Below, piece by piece: positions 1-5,361 of a stretch of DNA of 9,361 nt. The notes below the pieces were generated by a model. The model made no database searches. It saw only the letters and a program-made list of their open reading frames with translations, and had not been told where the DNA came from. The stretch's first letter is position 1. The number at the start of each line of letters is the position of its first letter. The stretch comes from Actinomycetota bacterium (GTDB taxonomy: Bacteria; Actinomycetota; Acidimicrobiia; Acidimicrobiales; Microtrichaceae), in NCBI GenBank assembly GCA_009700815.1, contig WLLG01000060.1:1-9361 (forward strand), read 5' to 3'. Both the position numbers and the translations under genes were made by a program.

Positions 1-996
1 ACCACTGCCAGTGATATTGGGAGGGGTGCCGCCACCGCCGCCACCGCCGCCGTTACTTCCGCCACCACGGCTACTTCCGCCGCTGCTTGCACTTCCGCCA
101 CCGCCCGAGACTGCTGGTTTGCTCTGGGATGCACGTTGAGCGGCTCGTGCTGAGTCCGCAGCGCGCTGTGCGGCCACGGCCTTGGCAATCTCGGCCTGCT
201 TGGAGGTAATCGAACTAGACAACTGAGCGTCGGTTGCGGCGAGTGAATCCGCTTCTGCGAGCGCAGAGTTCAACCGCTCTTCAACTTTGGCAGCAAAGGC
301 TTGCTGCTCTGCGTAGGCCTTGTTCAACTCGTTCAGTCGACCTTCAACTTGTTCGGCTCCAGCTGTTGCGCGGGTGTTTGCGGCTGTAGCTGCGCCCCTT
401 TGAATTTCTAGATCCTCTTGGACGGAGCGGAACTTTTCTACCAAGCCAATGTCTTCGTTGGCTCGAACGGACATGAGGGTGCGCTTGTTGACGGTGTCGT
501 TGATGTCGTCAGTTCCAACAGAGATGTTGTTGGCGCTTCCCATGGAGACGTATGCGTCAACAGCCGATTCCTTCATCTGTGCTGTTAGGGCATCAAGCTC
601 GGACTGCTTGGCTGACTGAGCGGCCTCGGCGGCTGCCTGGTCGGCTCGTGCCTGAGCGACAGCGCGCTCGGCCTCTTCGAGACGATCCTGTTGGGCGTTC
701 ACGTTTGTGTTGAGGGCGCTCAGAGCAGAACTCACTTGAGCATCGGAAGCCTTCAGGGTGTTGACTTGTGAGGCTTTTCCAGCGGCCTTTTGCTGCACTG
801 CGGCGCGCTGGGTCTGTAGTTCGGCCAAGCTGGGGTTGTCGTCTTTGGCAAAAGCATTTGTTGCTGCAGATGTTGGAAGTGCAGTTGTTCCAATGAGCGC
901 GACAGAGGCCGAAGCGGCCAAAGCAACAAACAACCTGGTTCGTGCTCGTCGAGCAACCGAACGCGTGCCTCGGGATGAACTAAGAGAAGTATTCAC
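1..996 (-). CDS. Secreted coiled-coil cell-envelope protein (partial, C-terminus beyond the window)
   Basis: I read this as an open frame of 332 codons from a GTG at 994-996 to the window edge. The N-terminus is a Sec signal peptide: a basic stretch (residues 10-21, RGTRSVARRARTR), a hydrophobic core (about 22-40), and likely cleavage after PTSA (44) or AFA (50). Residues about 55-280 are Ala/Gln/Glu-rich heptad-like coiled coil, broken near the middle by a stretch containing AVDAYVSMGSANN. From about 297 a Gly/Ser-rich linker runs to the window edge, so a C-terminal domain probably follows. Secreted actinobacterial wall hydrolases (RipA/NlpC or Rpf type) often have this order: signal peptide, coiled coil, flexible linker, catalytic domain. 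The catalytic domain is not visible, so the enzymatic role is unknown. No in-frame ATG lies nearby upstream. A GAGG lies 13 nt before the GTG, a rather long spacing. The protein at 8216-9241 has the same layout. Confidence 0.85.
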   Translation of the reverse strand, partial: MNTSLSSSRGTRSVARRARTRLFVALAASASVALIGTTALPTSAATNAFAKDDNPSLAELQTQRAAVQQKAAGKASQVNTLKASDAQVSSALSALNTNVNAQQDRLEEAERAVAQARADQAAAEAAQSAKQSELDALTAQMKESAVDAYVSMGSANNISVGTDDINDTVNKRTLMSVRANEDIGLVEKFRSVQEDLEIQRGAATAANTRATAGAEQVEGRLNELNKAYAEQQAFAAKVEERLNSALAEADSLAATDAQLSSSITSKQAEIAKAVAAQRAADSARAAQRASQSKPAVSGGGGSASSGGSSRGGGSNGGGGGGGGTPPNITGSG

Positions 997-1027
997 AGCG
1001 GAGAACAGACCTCGTGGATCGACTTCA

Positions 1028-1040
1028 TTTCGTAACGAAA
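1028..1040. promoter_or_regulatory. 13-bp perfect palindrome upstream of the coiled-coil gene
   Basis: TTTCGTAACGAAA has perfect 6-bp arms around one central base. It ends 31 bases before the GTG start of the minus-strand coiled-coil gene. It could be an operator for a dimeric regulator or a short hairpin in the leader. I could not place a convincing -35/-10 pair around it. Confidence 0.3.
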
Positions 1041-1329
1041 CTGAAACACTAGCAGGGGTAGCGCAATGCGTCTGATCGCTCGCTGAGGAATCGCTTCAGG
1101 AGTGAATCCTGAGCCGGCCAACGATGTTGTGCAAATCACAAGAAATTTGTCTTCTTCTCCCTGGTCAGGGTCAGGGTTTGAGAGAGGAGGTTTAGGTCTC
1201 CCGGTTCAACCCTTCAGCGCGTCGTCGGTCGTGCTGCGGTGCGATCTACGCGGAATGCACCGGACCCCGAGCGGCCGTCGCCCAAGATCCGTGGTCGAGT
1301 CAACAGCCCAAGGTTGGCCCGCGTCCTCC
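1041..1329. other. Non-coding upstream flank of the coiled-coil gene
   Basis: I see no credible gene on either strand here. The first part is presumably the promoter and leader of the minus-strand coiled-coil gene. It contains a small hairpin (CAGGA at 1097-1101, TCCTG at 1107-1111, loop GTGAA) and a CCCTG/CAGGG inverted pair near 1160-1171. Neither has a T-tract. I looked for the conserved 3' part of the c-di-AMP (ydaO-type) riboswitch that precedes many actinobacterial wall-hydrolase genes and did not find it. From about 1200 the sequence becomes GC-richer and resembles the inserted region to the right. Confidence 0.5.
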
Positions 1330-1365
1330 CAGGTCAACCAGCACGACCGGGTGTAGGGACCCACA
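1330..1365 (+). repeat. Left copy of a 36-bp imperfect inverted repeat
   Basis: It begins CAGGTCAACCA and matches the reverse complement of 2962-2997 at 29 of 36 positions without gaps. The outermost 11 bases are identical. It lies 62 bases beyond the stop codon of the TetR gene and points inward, as a terminal inverted repeat would. Confidence 0.55.
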
Positions 1366-1427
1366 CGGTCTTTGGGAGCTAGATTGGAAATCCGGGTTCC
1401 CTTCTGGCCATTCGTTCCTAGTGTGGG

Positions 1428-2054
1428 TCAGGTGGGGATCGCGGCTGCGAGCACGCGCTCGATGGCGGTGCGGGCCTGGCCGATGACGGCCGGGTCGTCG
1501 TGGAGAATGAAGGCCGTGTTGGCCGAGATAACCAGCGCGTTGAGTTCGAACACGAGCGTGGCGACGTCGGTGTCGGTGCGAAGCTCGCCGCGGGCGGTGG
1601 ACTCCCCAGCCGCCTGGGTGAGGACACCGATCCACCCCTTCTGGTTGGCGGCGACGCGCTCGCGTAGTGGACCGGGCCGCCCGCCCAGTTCGGCAGCGGC
1701 AGCAGCGAAGAAGCAACCGCCGGGAAGCGTGCGGTTCTCGACGTAGGCGAGGAAGGACTCGCACAGGGCGCGCAGACGGGGGAGTCCGCTGTGTTGGAGC
1801 GCGGGAGTGATCACCGCCTCGATGAACAGGATGCGTGCGTTGTCGACCGTTGCGAGCTGAAGTTCTTCTTTGGAGTCGAAGTGCGCGTACACGCCACTCT
1901 TGCTCATGGCGGTGGCGTGGGCGAGCGTGCCGATACTGAGCCCGTCGAGCCCCTCGACGGTTGCGAGGCGGACCGCGGTATCGAGGATGAGGTGGCGCGT
2001 GCGCTCGCCGTCGGCGCGGGTCTTGCGCGGGGTGCTTGCAGAGGCTGCATCCAT
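1428..2054 (-). CDS. TetR-family transcriptional repressor
   Basis: This is a 208-residue protein, a usual length for TetR-family repressors. The N-terminal DNA-binding domain covers about residues 18-65. Its helix-turn-helix is recognisable in IGTLAHATAMSKSGVYAHF, followed by DSKEEL. The C-terminal helical region (about 70-208) would bind a ligand and dimerise; the ligand cannot be predicted. I chose the ATG at 2052-2054 because the longer frame would start at a GTG (2097-2099) inside the shared promoter and operator. No Shine-Dalgarno precedes this ATG. A TATCTT -10-like hexamer on the minus strand (2063-2068) lies 8 nt before it, so the mRNA may be leaderless. The gene is divergent from the methyltransferase and shares with it a perfect inverted repeat at 2066-2114, so autorepression and control of the neighbour are likely. 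Composition is GC-rich and unlike the mutM and transporter genes. Confidence 0.9.
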   Translation of the reverse strand: MDAASASTPRKTRADGERTRHLILDTAVRLATVEGLDGLSIGTLAHATAMSKSGVYAHFDSKEELQLATVDNARILFIEAVITPALQHSGLPRLRALCESFLAYVENRTLPGGCFFAAAAAELGGRPGPLRERVAANQKGWIGVLTQAAGESTARGELRTDTDVATLVFELNALVISANTAFILHDDPAVIGQARTAIERVLAAAIPT

Positions 2055-2057
2055 TGG

Positions 2058-2092
2058 TTGACAAGATAGCACGATCGGTCGTACTGTATAAT
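2058..2092 (+). promoter_or_regulatory. Promoter of the methyltransferase gene (perfect TATAAT)
   Basis: A consensus TATAAT lies at 2087-2092, 34 bases before the methyltransferase ATG. A consensus TTGACA lies at 2058-2063, but the spacing is 23 bp, longer than the usual 16-18. Either the -35 actually used is weaker, or the alternative pair TTGACA/TACTGT (2082-2087, 18 bp spacing) functions. The -10 sits between the two arms of the inverted repeat, so a bound repressor would block it. Confidence 0.55.
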
Positions 2093-2114
2093 TAAGCACG
2101 ACCGATCGTGCTAT
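2066..2114. promoter_or_regulatory. TetR operator: perfect 17-bp inverted repeat
   Basis: ATAGCACGATCGGTCGT at 2066-2082 is repeated exactly, inverted, at 2098-2114, with a 15-bp spacer at 2083-2097. Each arm is also nearly palindromic itself (ACGA-N4-TCGT), the shape of a TetR-dimer site. The region could therefore hold two dimers flanking the TATAAT. The right arm falls in the methyltransferase leader just before its ribosome binding site. The left arm overlaps the probable tetR -10. The binding partner is inferred from the adjacent tetR gene. Confidence 0.8.
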
Positions 2115-2126
2115 TTAGGAGCCAAG

Positions 2127-2957
2127 ATGACCGTCACCAGCACAGCAACAGCCTCCGCCGACTCGTCGCCTGACCCGGAGCGGTGGATACAGGCGGGGAT
2201 CGGCTGGGGTGCCCGTGCAGCCGAGTGGGCGTACCTGTTCGAGCCCTACGCCCGTCCAGCCAACGAGATGCTGTTCGGCCGCCTCGACGTCAGCCCAGCC
2301 ACGCGCCTGGTGGACATCGCCTGCGGCTCGGGCTTCGCCGCTCAGCTGGCCGCACGCCGCGGTGCCACTGTGAGCGGCCTCGATGCCTCGGCCGCCCTCA
2401 TTGACATTGCACGGGCCCGCACGCCCGACGGCGATCTGCGCGTCGGCGACATGTTCGCCCTCCCGTTTGCCGACGCGTCATTCGACGTGGCCACGAGCTT
2501 CAACGGCATCTGGAGCGGCTGCGAGGATGCACTGGTCGAAGCTCGTCGTGTGCTCACCCCGGAAGGCCGACTTGGCCTCACCTACTGGGGCTCCCTCGAC
2601 CGCATGGGCCTCCTGCCGTACTTCCGCGCCGTCATCGAGCACTCGCCGGCCAGCCACCAGTCCGCCACCATGGAGCAGGGCGGCACCAGTGCGGTGATGG
2701 CCGGCCTGCTTGAGTCGTCCGGCTTCGCACTGACCGAGCAGGGGACCGTCGACGTGACCAACGAGTGGCCCGACCTCGACACGGCGGTCAGGGCCCTCGC
2801 CGCAGCGGGGCCATCCGTGCCCGCCATCGAAGCAGTGGGCTACGACGCCTTCTGCGATGTACTGCGCGACGCTATGGATCCATTGCGCGACACGTCTGGG
2901 TCGACCGGACTCAGGGTCACCTCGGAGTTCGGCTGGGTCACCGCACGTCCAGCCTGA
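2127..2957 (+). CDS. Class I SAM-dependent methyltransferase
   Basis: This 276-residue protein has the Rossmann-fold methyltransferase signatures. Motif I is LVDIACGSGFAAQLA (residues 61-75). The acidic residue ending strand 2 is D86 in SGLDAS. The adenine-binding region is VGDMFALPFADASFDV (106-121), with D108 likely contacting the cofactor. A Methyltransf_11-like core (EARRVLTPEGRLGLTYW) follows. Residues 155-276 are variable and would bind the substrate, which cannot be told from sequence. The start is supported by AGGAG at 2117-2121, five bases before the ATG. The gene is divergent from tetR and its leader carries one arm of the operator, so it is probably induced when the repressor binds its ligand. 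The pairing resembles small self-regulated modules that modify a toxic or signalling small molecule, but that role is inference. Codon use is strongly GC-ending, unlike the genes from 4326 onward, which suggests horizontal transfer. Confidence 0.88.
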   Translation: MTVTSTATASADSSPDPERWIQAGIGWGARAAEWAYLFEPYARPANEMLFGRLDVSPATRLVDIACGSGFAAQLAARRGATVSGLDASAALIDIARARTPDGDLRVGDMFALPFADASFDVATSFNGIWSGCEDALVEARRVLTPEGRLGLTYWGSLDRMGLLPYFRAVIEHSPASHQSATMEQGGTSAVMAGLLESSGFALTEQGTVDVTNEWPDLDTAVRALAAAGPSVPAIEAVGYDAFCDVLRDAMDPLRDTSGSTGLRVTSEFGWVTARPA

Positions 2958-2961
2958 GCCC

Positions 2962-2997
2962 TGTGGTGCCCGAAACTCGGTGGTGGTGGTTGACCTG
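2962..2997 (-). repeat. Right copy of the 36-bp imperfect inverted repeat
   Basis: On the minus strand it reads CAGGTCAACCACCACCACCG onward and matches 1330-1365 at 29 of 36 positions. It starts four bases after the methyltransferase stop. Similarity stops abruptly at the outer edge (2997), as expected for the end of an element. Confidence 0.55.
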
Positions 2998-3411
2998 CGG
3001 GGTCCTTGTTGTGGTGGCACCATCAGCGAGTCGGGTATGACGATCCAGACCTTGCGGGCCCGCCGCGTCAACGCGGGGTGACTGCTCCGAGGAGGGTCTG
3101 ATCGTCGTTGTTGATCGCCTGCTCTCGCACCGGCGGCGACGCGAGGTCGGACCCAACGCTCATGCAGGTCGAGTCCGTTCGCTGGGTGCGACGCGCTGCT
3201 CGGTCTCCCGGAACCTCGCTTCGATCCCCACGACTGTATTCCTGTGTCTGGCTTTGGGCCGCTACATTTGGGGCTTAAGACGCTGGGTCCAAGGCGTGCG
3301 AAAGTGATGGTGAATGCGGATTCCTTTACCGAATTTGACTAGGTGAGGATGGATCTGCCGGACAGGCCGGCCAGTCGCTGAGACCATTGGTCTGCCGGGC
3401 GATGACCGTGA
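2998..3411. other. GC-rich stretch with no intact gene
   Basis: Both strands are broken by stops in every frame that gives plausible residues. The longer open frames here are low-complexity Arg/Ser/Thr-rich sequences with no recognisable domain, typical of shadow frames in GC-rich DNA (39 of 60 bases are G or C at 3181-3240). A palindrome, GCGGGCCCGC, occurs around 3054-3063. A short frame ending near 3322 (residues FLCLALGRYIWGLRRW) is hydrophobic, but I cannot assign it. The whole stretch looks like decayed accessory DNA. The last part, about 3360-3411, may belong to the degraded DUF1330-like gene described next. Confidence 0.4.
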
Positions 3412-3591
3412 GGTCCTCCGGAGGGGAGCGAGCGTCCGGGAACGTTCCTGATGATCGTGGAGTTCCCGTCGGTCGAATCAGCGGCCATCAGCAACGACTT
3501 GCTGGTGACGGGGGAGATCACAGCGTCGATTGCGTCGATCGCGCTCGAGCCGCCGACGCTCCGGAATCTGGACGTCGTTCGCAAGGACTAG
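3412..3591 (+). pseudogene. Possible DUF1330-like gene remnant
   Basis: The frame between stops at 3409-3411 and 3589-3591 contains ERPGTFLMIVEFPSVESAA (about 3430-3486). DUF1330 proteins, small proteins of about 95 residues with a dimeric ferredoxin-like fold, typically carry a segment of the form 'E..RPGR.VIVEFPS.EAA..WY' near their middle. The match is to that segment only. The expected following WY-S-EY part is absent and replaced by SNDLLVTGEI. The part before the motif is interrupted by a stop; weakly similar residues (AGQSLRP, then REVL) can be found in other frames around 3370-3420, which suggests frameshifts. I judge this a decayed copy. The assignment comes from memory of the family pattern and is not secure. 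Confidence 0.35.
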
Positions 3592-3760
3592 CGCCTGCGA
3601 ATCCTCTTGGGACGGTTCGAGTTCTCGGTGATACCCGGAGCGATCCGACCGCGACAAGCACAGGTGTGGGAGGTTCGGTGATCGCCCACCTTGAAGATCC
3701 GAAGCGCCGGTTGCTCATGCCCTGGATTCCGAACGGCCGACCTGCCTGGGGGCTCCCTAT

Positions 3761-4180
3761 GTGGTGGCAGCTGAGGGTCTCCTCGGCCTTGTGCTTGGCG
3801 TCGGCTCATGGCAGGCAGGGTCGTTTGAGGTTTCACGATCCTGCCGCTCTTCATCGCCCGCTGGGGCGATCATGGCTCCCACCTTCATAGCTGCTGGCCT
3901 GGCAACAAGTCGGACCGACTTGCGGCCGCTCTCACGATGCTTCGGCGCCGGCATCGCGGGAGTGCTTCCAACGTACGTCGCGTCGACGATTATCTCGCCT
4001 TTCGGCTACTCGCTCGGAACCTTCGCCGGGATACTCGGCTTTCTCGGCATTTACGCGGTTGTGGTGATCGCTGCACAGGCCAGCTCGGCCCGCAGCCCGA
4101 CACCATCCCGCTCCGCCGCTCGACGCGTCAGGTCATCGTGGCTTCTGCGACTGTCGTGGTGGCGCGGCTCTTGTATGTAG
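3761..4180 (+). pseudogene. Unrecognised hydrophobic fragment, probably a decayed membrane protein
   Basis: The frame is open from 3695; the first usable start is a GTG at 3761, and no Shine-Dalgarno precedes it. Two or three stretches look like membrane segments: LLGLVLGVGSW (about residues 7-17), GAIMAPTFIAAGLA (35-48), and a longer one around residues 65-107 (for example GTFAGILGFLGIYAVVVIAA). Between them the sequence turns into Ser/Arg-rich, unlikely protein (SRSCRSSSP), while the neighbouring frame there reads ILPLFIARWG. This suggests a frameshifted multi-pass protein. From residue about 108 the frame becomes Arg/Ser-rich again. It might derive from a transporter, but I cannot name the family. 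Confidence 0.3.
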
Positions 4181-4325
4181 GTGGCATCAGGACCTGACAC
4201 TACGGCGGCGGTTGATTCCCTGGCGTTCAAGGTAGCCAGCGACGAGCTTGTCCATCTCGGCTGGTCGTAGGCGTCGACGTACCCCGAAAGTTGGTGGGTT
4301 TGAATGCTGTCCGCAGGCCGCCTCG

Positions 4326-5264
4326 CTACCACTTCTGACATCTCGGGCAATACACAGTTGCTCGGGCGTCTATCACGATCCGCCTCAGAGTCGATCCGCA
4401 ACGGAGGCAGTCCTGACCAGCCCTGCCATAGCAATCTAAGTATCGCTGATTGCTACCTGATGCACCGGCAGCATCTCTGTAATTGCGCAGTGTGGTTCCC
4501 CCGTTGTTGATCGCAGCACTGAGGACATCGCAAATATCATCCCGGAGCTTTTTTGACTGCATAAGAGTGAGCCTCTTCGCTGCGGGGTGCACCTGTGACC
4601 TCCACAAAGCCTCGTCGACATAAATATTTCCCAAGCCGGCCACAACCCTCTGAGCCAGCAACTGTGTTTTGATGCAGCGTTTGCTCGAGTTGATCTGCGC
4701 ACGCAGATACTCGGGAGTGAAGGAGTCATCGAATGGTTCCGGACCTAGTGCAGCGAGCGTGGCCAGCGACTGGTATTCAGCGGCAGCAACGACTGCAATC
4801 CGACCGAATCGTCGAACGTCATCGAAGTACAAGCAGCGTCCGTCATCCAGAGTCCAGACTGCCCGGAGATGGCGCAGTGAAGAACTGTCCGCTGGATCAA
4901 CTGCGGCAGATTCTGCCCAACTGTTCTGAGGGCTTGCGGCAGAGATGTTTGTAGCGTGGAGGCTGTTTCTGGCGTGGAGGTTGTTTTGATGGTCGAGGGT
5001 GTCTTGACCGAGGAGGTTTGAAGAAACCGAGAGTCGTCCCGTCATGCCGAGGTGAACAATCAGCTCTCGTTTCCCAGTAGGGGAGTCAAGGTTCATCAGC
5101 AAGTACTTACCTCGGCGTCTCACCCCATCGAGTCGCCACCCGACTGCATCATGAGCCTGGGTGAACTTCGGTGACTCAAATGCCCAAGCCTCCACAATGG
5201 TGCAGTTACGCAGAAGCGGGTCAAGCTGTCTGCGGATCGTTTCCACTTCAGGGAGTTCTGGCAC
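4326..5264 (-). CDS. mutM: Formamidopyrimidine-DNA glycosylase (Fpg/MutM)
   Basis: This bifunctional glycosylase/AP lyase removes 8-oxoguanine and other oxidised purines from DNA. The start is fixed by the invariant N-terminus PELPEVE. The gene uses GTG at 5262-5264, and Pro2, the catalytic nucleophile, and Glu3 are present. Other hallmarks are Lys53 in RRGKYLL, HLGMTGRL (71-78, with the lesion-side Met74), and LDDGRCLYFDDVRRFGR (139-155). The helix-two-turn-helix lies around 200-248 (VVAGLGNIYVDEALW). The C-terminal zinc finger has Cys286, Cys289, Cys306 and Cys309, with Arg301 in the DNA-binding hairpin. At 312 residues it is longer than the usual 270-290. The excess is an insertion of about 50 residues (79-131) rich in Asn, Ser and Ala between the two halves of the N-terminal domain, containing a short tandem repeat. 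The Shine-Dalgarno is weak. The gene is divergent from the transporter gene. All catalytic residues are intact, so it should be active. Confidence 0.96.
   Translation of the reverse strand: MPELPEVETIRRQLDPLLRNCTIVEAWAFESPKFTQAHDAVGWRLDGVRRRGKYLLMNLDSPTGKRELIVHLGMTGRLSVSSNLLGQDTLDHQNNLHARNSLHATNISAASPQNSWAESAAVDPADSSSLRHLRAVWTLDDGRCLYFDDVRRFGRIAVVAAAEYQSLATLAALGPEPFDDSFTPEYLRAQINSSKRCIKTQLLAQRVVAGLGNIYVDEALWRSQVHPAAKRLTLMQSKKLRDDICDVLSAAINNGGTTLRNYRDAAGASGSNQRYLDCYGRAGQDCLRCGSTLRRIVIDARATVYCPRCQKW
4954..4989 (-). repeat. 18-bp tandem duplication inside mutM
   Basis: GCGTGGAGGCTGTTTCTG is followed directly by a near copy, GCGTGGAGGTTGTTTTGA (3 differences in 18). It encodes the repeated peptide NNLHAR-NSLHAT in the extra loop of MutM. 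The units stay in frame and suggest that the loop grew by slippage. Confidence 0.7.
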
Positions 5265-5361
5265 AGTAGTGAGTGTGGCCTAAGCCAGAGCCGAGCACAC
5301 GGGCACCCACCCTATGATGCTGCATGTGTAGCCGGGCATCCGGTCTGATCTAGGAGACACG

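Larger units (their letters stand above)
1330..2997. mobile_element. Putative non-autonomous cassette carrying tetR and a methyltransferase
   Basis: A tightly packed two-gene module is bracketed by a 36-bp imperfect inverted repeat. The right copy begins four bases after the methyltransferase stop codon. The module is visibly richer in GC than the flanking resident genes: 43 of 60 bases at 2161-2220, against 25 of 60 at 5641-5700 in the transporter gene. A candidate 5-bp direct repeat, GTCCT, occurs just outside both ends (1323-1327 and 3002-3006), but such a short match could be chance and would require slightly different end positions. No transposase or recombinase is present, so movement would need help in trans. 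Alternatively, the repeats may be remnants of two older elements. Confidence 0.3.

Noticed and set aside
1000..1200. Possible c-di-AMP (ydaO/yuaA) riboswitch upstream of the secreted coiled-coil gene
   Set aside because: The minus-strand leader lacks the conserved segments I would expect, notably the GTCAGCTAACC-like 3' part. Only short hairpins are present.
1300..2064. Long minus-strand frame of 254 codons overlapping tetR
   Set aside because: It is Arg/Pro/His-rich low-complexity sequence in the alternative frame of a GC-rich gene. The overlapping frame has a clear TetR domain.
2478..3071. Minus-strand frame of 197 codons opposite the methyltransferase
   Set aside because: It is antisense to a convincing methyltransferase and has no domain or ribosome site.
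3205..3245. TTCGATCC-containing stretch resembling a tRNA T-arm
   Set aside because: The flanking bases do not form the required 5-bp T-stem, and no acceptor or anticodon arms can be built around it.
3387..3890. Plus-strand frame of 167 codons
   Set aside because: Its composition is unlike a real protein (Arg/Gly/Ser-rich, no regular pattern). The more convincing fragments lie in other frames, so I treat the area as decayed sequence.
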